Assembly (NCBI GenBank): GCA_030765055.1
Contig: CM060947.1
Span: forward strand, 264,303,603 to 264,367,602
DNA from: Mantis religiosa
Taxonomy: Eukaryota > Arthropoda > Insecta > Mantodea > Mantidae
Length of the DNA stretch: 64,000 nt
Reading direction: 5' to 3'
The notes under the pieces are model-generated. The model worked only from the letters and a program-made list of their open reading frames with translations, did not search any database and had not been told where the DNA came from. Below are positions 56,840 to 64,000 of this stretch, piece by piece; position 1 is the stretch's first letter, and each line of letters starts with the position of its first letter. The position numbers and the translations under genes were made by a program.

Positions 56840-58085
56840 TATCTGTTGAGACCAGTGAAAGACAAACTGGACTTCCAAGTTCTGGGAGTGTACCGCATTC
56901 CCCGTGAATGTGAGATATCGTATACAGCACAAACCGGAAAGACCATCGCTACTAGAATAAAGGAACATGAACGTAGCATTCGTTTAATGCAACCTGAGAA
57001 GTCTGGACTGACAGAGCATAGAGCCAACTTTCGGGAGTGTACCGCATTCCCTGTGAATGTGAGACATCGTATATAGGACAAACCGGAAGTTCCATCGCTA
57101 CCAGAATAAACGAACATGAACGGAGCATTCGTTTAATACAACCTGAGAAGTCTGGACTGACAGAGCATAGAGCCAACTTTCGGGAGTGTACCGCATTCCC
57201 TGTGAATGTGAGACATCGTATATAGTACAAACCGGAAGGACCATCGCTACCAGAATAAACGAACATGAACGGAGCATTCGTTTAATACAACCTGAGAAGT
57301 CTGGACTGACAGAGCATAGAGCCAACTTTCGGGTGTGTACCGCATTCCCTGTGAATGTGAGACATCGTATATAGGACAAACCGGAAGGACCATCGCTACC
57401 AGAATAAACGAACATGAGCGGAGCATTCGTTTAATGCAACCTGAGAAGTCTGGACTGGCAGAACATAGAGCCAACTTTCGGGAGTGTACCGCATTCCCTG
57501 TGAATGTGAGACGTCGTATATAGGACAAACAGGAAGTACCATCACTTCCAGAATAAACGAACATGAACGGAGCACGCGTTTAATACAACCTGAGAAGTCT
57601 GGACTGACAGAGCATAGAGCCAACTTTCGGGAGTGTACCGCAATACCTGTGAATGTGAGACATCGTATATAGGACAAACCGGAAGTACCATCGCTACCAG
57701 AATAAACGAACTTGAACGGAGCATTCGTTTAATGCAACCTGAGAAGTCTGGACTGACAGAGCATAGAGCCAACTTTCGGGAGTGTACCGCAATACCTGTG
57801 AATGTGAGACATCGTATATAGGACAAACCGGAAGGACCATCACTACTAGAATAAACGAACATGAACAGAGCATTCGTTTAATACAACCTGAGAAGCCTGG
57901 ACTGGCAGAGCATAGAGCCAACTTTCGGGAGTGTACCGCATTCTCTGTGAATGTGATACAGCGTATATAGGACAAACCGGAAAGGCCGTCGCTACCAGAA
58001 TAAACGAGCATGAACGGAGCATTCGTTTAATGCAACCTGAGAAGTCTGGGCTGGCAGAGCATTGTTTTCATAACTGCCATAGATC
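56840..58085 (+). repeat. 149-bp tandem array of PLE GIY-YIG endonuclease segment, 8 copies
   Basis: The first unit follows RPVKDKLDFQVLGVYRI-type PLE sequence at about 56848. Units with an in-phase ATG start at 57037, 57186, 57335, 57484, 57633, 57782 and 57931, exactly 149 bp apart. Each encodes MYRIPCECETSYIGQTGR, ATRINEHERSIRL and QPEKSGLAEH, the cysteine pair, YIGQTG motif and following Arg/Glu residues of a PLE GIY-YIG nuclease. The last unit continues as EHCFHNCHR and is then replaced by LINE RT at about 58085. 149 is not a multiple of three. Confidence 0.94.
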
Positions 58086-59112
58086 ATTCCTAGACTTCAA
58101 GAAGGCATTTACCACTGTTAATAGAGAAAAGCTATGGAAAATTATGGAAAATAGTGGATATCCACAAAAATTAATTAAAGCAATCAAAAATACGTATAGC
58201 AACTCCAAAGTAATAATAAACAAAGGGGTTCATAAAAGCAAACGAATTTTAATTAATAGAGACGTAAGACAAGAGTGCAGTGCATCACCTACTCTTTTTA
58301 ATATATATGTAAATGACATCATTCAAAATTGGAAAAGTATTATTAAATCAGGAATAAAAGTAAATAAGAACAAAGTTTTAAATACTTCACTATATGCAGA
58401 TGACGTGGTTTTAATACAAGAAACGGAGGGTAAGTTACAATAAGCACTACAACGCTTGAGCCAAGTATGCCAACAGTATGATCTTAAAATATCGACGGAA
58501 AAATCTAAGTCAATGGTCCTTAGGGGAAAATAACATATAAGATCAAAAATAATTTTAGACAACAAACCACTAGAACAACTAAAAGAGTGAGTGAGTGTGT
58601 AGTATTTTAGGGCCCGTCGACAACAAGGTCATTTGGGCCCGACAACTTAAAGAATTCAGCTACTTAGGATATAATATTAATTATATGATGAAAACAGACA
58701 GAGATGTGAACAAAAGGCTTACAACATTCCAAAGGATTTGTGGAACAGTGCATAGAACGTTGAGAAATAAAACAAGAAGAGATACAAGATTAAAGTTGTA
58801 CAAAACAATGGAAGTCCCTGCACTACTTTATAGAAGTGAGGCATGGGTACTCACGAAGAAAATTAAAAGTCAAATTCAAAGTACAGAGATGAACTTTTTA
58901 AGGAAAACAATGGGATGCACAAGGTTGAATAGAATAAGGAATGAAGAGTTAAGAAAGGAACTCAATATAGATTCGATAAGTAGCAAAATTGAAAAGTATC
59001 AAAAGGAATGGAGGCAGAATATACAAAGAATGTCCCAAACAAGACTGCCTAAGATTGCATTCCAATATCAGCCACAAGGTGATACCGAAATTAAGGTTTG
59101 CCAGAAGTAAAG
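58085..59112 (+). pseudogene. LINE reverse transcriptase and C-terminal domain (RTE-like), two or more breaks
   Basis: The reading picks up at SFLDFKKAFTTVNREKLW (motif A), then GYPQKLIKAIKNTYSN, VRQECSASPTLFNIYVNDI (motif B) and LYADDVVLIQE (motif C intact). A stop lies at 58441-58443. 58595-59110 gives the C-terminal part RRDTRLKLYKTMEVPALLYR and TEMNFLRKTMGCTRLNRIRN. It is joined directly to the PLE array, so the 5' end is truncated. Confidence 0.83.
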
Positions 59113-59146
59113 AATCATGATGGATGTCAAGGATAGAGAGGTGCAT

Positions 59147-60178
59147 GTATGTATGTATTTATTCACTACAATTGGGTACTACCCGGTGGCAGAGAATACA
59201 GATCAAATTACAAATACTAGATTTACAACAATAACACAATAAACAATACAAACATGATATTATTTTAACTTTAGTCACTTAAAACATATCTAATTACTAC
59301 TCTATTTACATATTATATACCATTTTAATTCAAAAGTTAAACTATAAACCATCTAGATTTTTTCTAAATTTCTTCAGCGACAGGGGACAGCCCTGAAAGA
59401 CTGCTACAGGCAATTCATTCCATTCTTCAATGGTTCTATTAACAAAAGAAAATTTTCCTACGTCGGTTCTGTATCTTCTACCCTTAATTTTATACCTATG
59501 ATCGTTTCGTCCATAATAATCCGGATTATCTAACCTTACACTAACGTCCACCCATGCCTTTACACCAGCATTAGCTTTGAATAATGCTACCAACCTATGT
59601 TTTTTACGCCTAATTCTTAATTCCTCCCTTTTAGTCTCATCTCCTTTTATAGGCCCAAAATACTTGCCTCTTTTTATGAATTTTATTGCCCTCTTCTGTA
59701 TTTTTTTCTAATGGATCGATTTGGTTAGCTCTATACGGGTCCCAGCATGCTACTCCATATTCCATAACCGGCAGCACTAAGGCCTTGTAGGCAATTATCC
59801 TGGACCTAGCGCTCCCCTTTTTCAATATTCTCATTACGAAATGTAATGCCTTCCACGCATTCCTAGATGTGGAATTTACTTGCTCGTCCCATCCAGCATT
59901 ACTTGCCAGGTACACTCCCAAGTATTTGCAGCTGTCCACCTGTGGAATTTGCACCCCTCCCATGTGATAGTTAACAATAATTTTGCCCTTAGTTCTACTA
60001 AAAACAATGGATTTACTTTTCTTGGCATTAATTGACATTTTGTTAGCCGCAGCCCAATTACAGATTTCATTTAAATCATCCTGAAGAGCGCTTTCATGAA
60101 CTGTATTCCGAATTTTACTATAAATGATACAATCGCCTGCAAACAACCTTATCTGACAGTTAATATTAACAGCAATGT
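59147..60178 (-). mobile_element. CR1/L2-like LINE (copy 3), 5'-truncated
   Basis: It ends on the left in TATGTATGTATT, the short tail, and holds the same 3' end and RT thumb as the other copies. 59637-60178 covers SINAKKSKSIVFSRTKGK, KYLGVYLASNAGW and RIIAYKALVLPVMEYG; 59342-59593 holds the C-terminal segment. LFADD has become LFAGD. It is truncated near 60178, where repeat R begins. Confidence 0.86.
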
Positions 60179-60735
60179 CATGTTGGTAGACCCAAAAAGA
60201 GATGGAAGGAGCAAGTATTGTGAGACGGAACGGGCACTCTGCCCAGGCCGTGAAGTGAAGAAGAAGAACCAATTTTGGGGAGACGACTATCTGGACAATA
60301 TGCAACAGTTACTGGGAGCGGAAAACTAAGGAAGCGTTGGCGATTTCCTCTGAAAGTAGCACGCTTAATCGTGCTGCTGGATTTCAGTTCATCTCCTCTG
60401 GGAAACGGGCCTTAAATTGGAAATCCGTAGATTTAAGAAGCAAAGATGAATACAACTTAATAATCAAGTTAAGTAGTTACGTTTCTTTGACACAATTTTC
60501 TATACTCACGTTATCTCCTGATCTGGCATTTAATTTACTGAAAACAGTCTTTTGTTTAGTAATGCGGAGTTTGATAGTGTTTTTCTTTGTTTATTGTTGT
60601 TTTATAGCGGGTATTTTATCTGTGGTTATAAAACTTTATAAAGATCCTCATGATGGGAGGGATGCACACACACGAAACGTTGTTATCTGATCGTCTTTTC
60701 ACCTGGCTTGCTTCCCGAGAAGGAAGTAAACGTAT
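60179..60735 (+). repeat. Dispersed repeat R, best copy
   Basis: The left part reads VGRPKKRWKEQ in one frame, an arginine/proline-rich tail common at LINE ORF2 C-termini. The rest is non-coding and matches 44936-45960 and, inverted, 54871-55110. It ends CACCTGGCTTGCTTCCCGAG at about 60699-60718, then AAGGAAG. Confidence 0.7.
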
Positions 60736-61797
60736 TCGTCGCCAGGAAAGCTTTAGGTCTTATTTTTTATAAAGTCCTGATTTAGAAATGTGAATTTGCA
60801 GGAGAAATTTGAGTTAATTTCTAGTTAAAATTGGTAATTTGGTATTTTAATTGAAATTGTTATAATTATTTGTTATTGTAAATCTGGTGGTACTGGCTTT
60901 CAAAGTTACACGTTAATTGGAATGGTTTTGGAGCTTCTAAAAAGAATTTTCGTAGAAGCGATGTGATCAGTACTTACAGACGGATGATAATAGAAGCAAT
61001 ATCTTGTTTATGCCAGTCCTTTGGTCGGATCTGAAAGAGGAAATCGATACCTGCATCGGATGATAATAGAGAAAACCGCCTCTCGTATATAAAAGCTAAG
61101 CGATATCGAAAAGCGATTGTCCATTGCTTCGATAAGACATAACTGACATTCTTTTGGTTTACTCAACATGCCCGCCCTCTATCTTTGTAGTGAAAGTGGA
61201 TAGCCGCTTTCTGTCAGTCGACATATTTCTCTACCTCTAAGTGATCGTATTTTGTCTCTCCACTGAACCTGAAATAACAGCTTTACTTTGAAAACAGAGC
61301 AAACCAGCAGTACAGTCCACGTCCTGGGATATTGTGCAACAATCAGCTTCGCTATTTGTTTTCTCTTTCTTTCCTTTTTTGTACGTAATCTCGCGGTTTA
61401 CTAGTGATGCAAAGGTCATACAAATTAACGAATACTTACTGTAAAGTGCCATTTACACATTCAGACTGTCATACAGCTCTGTTATAAGAATTATGGTGTC
61501 ATATACTTGGGAAATGCTGGTCTTAACTCTACTGTTTAACCGATTTATCGTTTATTATTATGCAAATTCTACCAATTTCTAAGAATGCCTTTTCTATTCT
61601 AAATTGTATAAATTACCAACTTATAATTTAGCTATATGTTTACATACAAAATTTAGTAATTTTGATAAATTTGAGAGTTTAAATTTGTGGTTCCGTAAAA
61701 TTAAAGGTACAATTTGCATAAATTCAAAATGTTCTTCATTTCCATAGAAATGCACTCTGTTCAATCATTACGTAACAGAATTACGTCAAATACGCGT
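60736..61797. other. No recognisable feature
   Basis: About 1.06 kb, AT-rich, with no recognised coding, repeat or element ends. Confidence 0.4.
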
Positions 61798-62716
61798 GCT
61801 GTTCAATATAGAATGATCATAATTTTTTACGGTAGTAATTTTCCGCACTAAAATTCAAACTTATTATATTCTGTTAGCTTAATTTGAAACAAACACGCCG
61901 TAATAGTTTCATTGTTGGTACTCCTGTTTCCCGCCTGTGAGAACCAGGCAAGTTCAGACATGTTCAGTATCGCCTACCGCTGCAATTGAGGAACATGCAG
62001 TTAAAGTTGATGTTAGAGGAAGATCCGGAGTTTCTTTCAAACGTAATCACTGCTGATGAGACTTGGCTACATAATTTTGATCCTGAGAGCAAACAGCAAA
62101 GCTCAGTGTGAAAATCTCCTTCATCACCAACCCCCAAAACGCAAAAGCGGTTGCTTCTGCTGGGAAAGTTATGATCATCTCATTCTTTGATATTCGTGGA
62201 ATGATTTATCAGCATGTTGTACCTGCACACACATCAGTAACTGGATAATACTACAGCGATGAGATGAAAACGTTGCAAGTCCATATCATACGTAAAAGAC
62301 CAAATTTCCCTGAAGCAGGCTAGATGCTGCACTACGAAAATGCGCGGCCGTATATTGCCAATGTTGTTGCTGAATATGTTGCAAAAATCAACGTGAAGTG
62401 CATCCCTCACCCGCCACATAGTCCGGATATAGCCACATGTGACTTTTTTCTCTTCCCTAACTTGAAGAAACGCCTTCGTAGTAGGCATTATCCATCATCA
62501 GAAGCAGTGGTGAAGGCTGCGGAGGCGCTTTTGAAGGATATCTCAAAAATGGTTTCCAGCATGTCTTTGAAGATTGGCAGAAACGCTGGGACAAGTGCAT
62601 CGCATTCAGGGGAGACTATTTTGAGAAGGACCATCAAAAATATGAGAATGAGTAAAGGTACGTTATAAAAAAAAAAAAAAAAAAAATGTAATCATTCTTT
62701 ATTGAGCAGCCCTCAT
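61798..62716 (+). mobile_element. Mariner deletion derivative, third copy of the 37-kb family
   Basis: GCTGTTCAATATAGAATGAT at about 61799 and, read inward from the right, GGGCTGCTCAATAAAGAATG near 62715 are family inverted repeats. The 5' leader matches the other copies to about 61985. About 500 bp coding for the DNA-binding half are then missing, and the transposase resumes at MQLKLMLEEDPEF. An A-run lies at about 62667-62687. Confidence 0.84.
61990..62645 (+). pseudogene. Mariner-type transposase, N-terminally deleted
   Basis: The reading is MQLKLMLEEDPEFLSNVITA, DETWLHNFDPESKQ (first catalytic Asp), a stop, then 62324-62668 with MLHYENARPYIANVVAEYVA. Here the second catalytic Asp (HDNARPH in relatives) is changed to Glu. 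PPHSPDIATCDFFLFPNLKK follows with the third Asp intact. The DNA-binding domain is deleted and the frame is broken at about 62110. Confidence 0.82.
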
Positions 62717-64000
62717 TAGAACACATGCTATCTTATAGCATTTCTAAAAATATCACTTCACAAAATTGTAACAATAAAACTACAGACCTTGTTCTATATT
62801 TCTTACTCACGCCATATAACAAAGCAAACAATCAGCAGTTAAAATATTTGACTATCGGTTAATTCTACTGTGTTCCCGCAGCATCTAGAAGAAGCATTTA
62901 CACAACATGTTTATCACAGGCTCCCAAAGCGTATGAAATGTGCGTATCGAATTACTGGATGTAGTATTTACTACAGAAACATGAAAGTAATGTCGGTTTG
63001 ACTTACCAAGCACAAAATTGCCCCACGGTTCTTATGATCGCTCAGCCAATGCCATCCTTTGACGTGACATCACACGTCAGCACCACGGCAAAGCAAAACA
63101 TATCAATGGAAGGCTCGTTGCTGCATTATTGTCATTTGTTTGAATAGAGAGGGTTATGGTGGAAGGAACATCATCCTCTCTTGTTTACAGACAAGCAACA
63201 CAATGCGATTGTTCTCGTCCAAGACGTAACACAATAAACTTAGCCTTCGATACAAATGGTATACATAATACAAATGGAATAATCTAACCTCTTGGTACAG
63301 AACAGGATGGTAGTGGCTGTGGTCGAGTGGCCTTTGTTTTATATAAATCACATGAAAATATCATTCAAATCATTGTTAAAAAACAGAAATAATTCAGTAT
63401 TTAATTATGGTTTCACGTTAAGGCACGCGAGTTTCTTCAGCTTGTATATTAGGCTACCACGTCGCTATTTATATATAAAATTCCTTCCTGAGGAAACGAC
63501 AGTAGGAAGGTTAATGTAACCTTGCTTATTCCGACTAAATATAACGTACAAAGCTACTAACACAAAACAAAACAAAAGAAAACTTTTGACAGCTTTTACT
63601 CCATGAAAATTGTAAGAGTGAAGACAAGCGAATGTTACATGAGCTTGCTGTTCTTTTGTTATTCTATATGGTTGTGGAAACTAAGTAATCATTTTATTTT
63701 GGCAACATTAGAGTTATTATGGTTATCGTTGACAAATACGTAGATGGCCTTGAGAGCTTTTGTAGTAATTTCTGTTAGTAGTGATTCAAGAACTATTTTA
63801 TCGACGAGTGGAAAGTTTGTTATTTTCCGCAAGTGTATAAACAAGTTTAATGATAATGTATGTACTGCCTAGGGCGACAAATACGAGGGGTTGTGGTGAA
63901 GTTTTACTTATCACGGTTTAGAAAGTGTGATAGAGTTTTTGTGTTGATATGTGCTTGTTATATCTCCTCTACGTAGTGAACATCCAGAGTTACAGATTTT
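62717..64000. other. No recognisable feature
   Basis: About 1.28 kb to the window end. The stretch near 63770-63850 (ATTTTATCGACGAGTGGAAA) resembles 25800-25880 (ATTTTATCGACGACTGGAAG), suggesting a weak shared repeat. Nothing coding was recognised. Confidence 0.45.

Noticed and set aside
59112..60180. Target duplication for the third CR1-like LINE
   Set aside because: Only CATG-like 4-bp similarity at the two edges; too short to claim.

Overview
The window looks like intergenic or intronic DNA from a large, AT-rich animal genome, almost certainly an arthropod and probably a hemimetabolous insect (a cockroach, termite or similar; the lineage is inference). There are no operons, no convincing rRNA or tRNA genes and no long cellular ORFs. 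The recognisable content is mobile DNA in advanced decay. It includes five to seven mariner-type copies, at least three other IS630/Tc1/mariner (ITm) elements, one Harbinger with both of its ORFs, Penelope-like elements (PLEs) with GIY-YIG endonuclease remnants, five or more LINE types, a GC-rich Ty3/Gypsy remnant, three tRNA-derived SINE families and long microsatellites. One stretch near 18.6 kb is the only candidate host exon.

Layout. 0-8 kb: a 5'-truncated LINE with a perfect 13-bp target duplication, a deleted ITm transposon, a CR1-like LINE, and a PLE whose 3' ends form an inverted repeat. 8-14 kb: SINEs, a 14-copy 133-bp satellite and an (AAT)n tract. 14.3-18.0 kb: a three-level nest in which a mariner holds a LINE that itself holds an ITm transposon. 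18-22 kb: ATCGATA-rich patch, candidate exon, SINE with a 108-bp tail array, mariner, R1-like LINE. 23.4-25.7 kb: Harbinger with an internal 182-bp array. 27.2-30.8 kb: a mariner whose helix-turn-helix segment is repeated about 15 times and which is interrupted by an ITm element. 32.1-34.4 kb: 120-bp satellite with higher-order structure. 34.4-37.1 kb: PLE and Gypsy. 37.4-40.2 kb: a mariner carrying a 1.5-kb inverted/tandem SINE array with a perfect 15-bp target duplication. 40.5-43.2 kb: SINE with a 133-bp array, then a 105-bp array of another mariner helix-turn-helix segment. 43.7-50.1 kb: LINE pieces, Tc1-like end, a dispersed repeat (called R here) split by an ITm element, mariner, LINE with a zinc-knuckle tandem array, Harbinger fragment. 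51-60.7 kb: CR1-like LINE with a giant (ACAT)n tail, a second LINE inside that tail, repeat R, an RTE-like LINE, a 149-bp PLE endonuclease array, more LINEs. 61.8-62.7 kb: mariner deletion derivative.

Nothing here forms a pathway. What the pieces share is a repeated outcome. In at least five unrelated elements a 105-182 bp internal segment, usually part of a DNA-binding or endonuclease domain, has become a tandem array, and SINE bodies or tails have done the same. That pattern, together with the nested insertions dated by their target duplications and the palindromic SINE array, is the most interesting content. I found no evidence for an undescribed cellular system.
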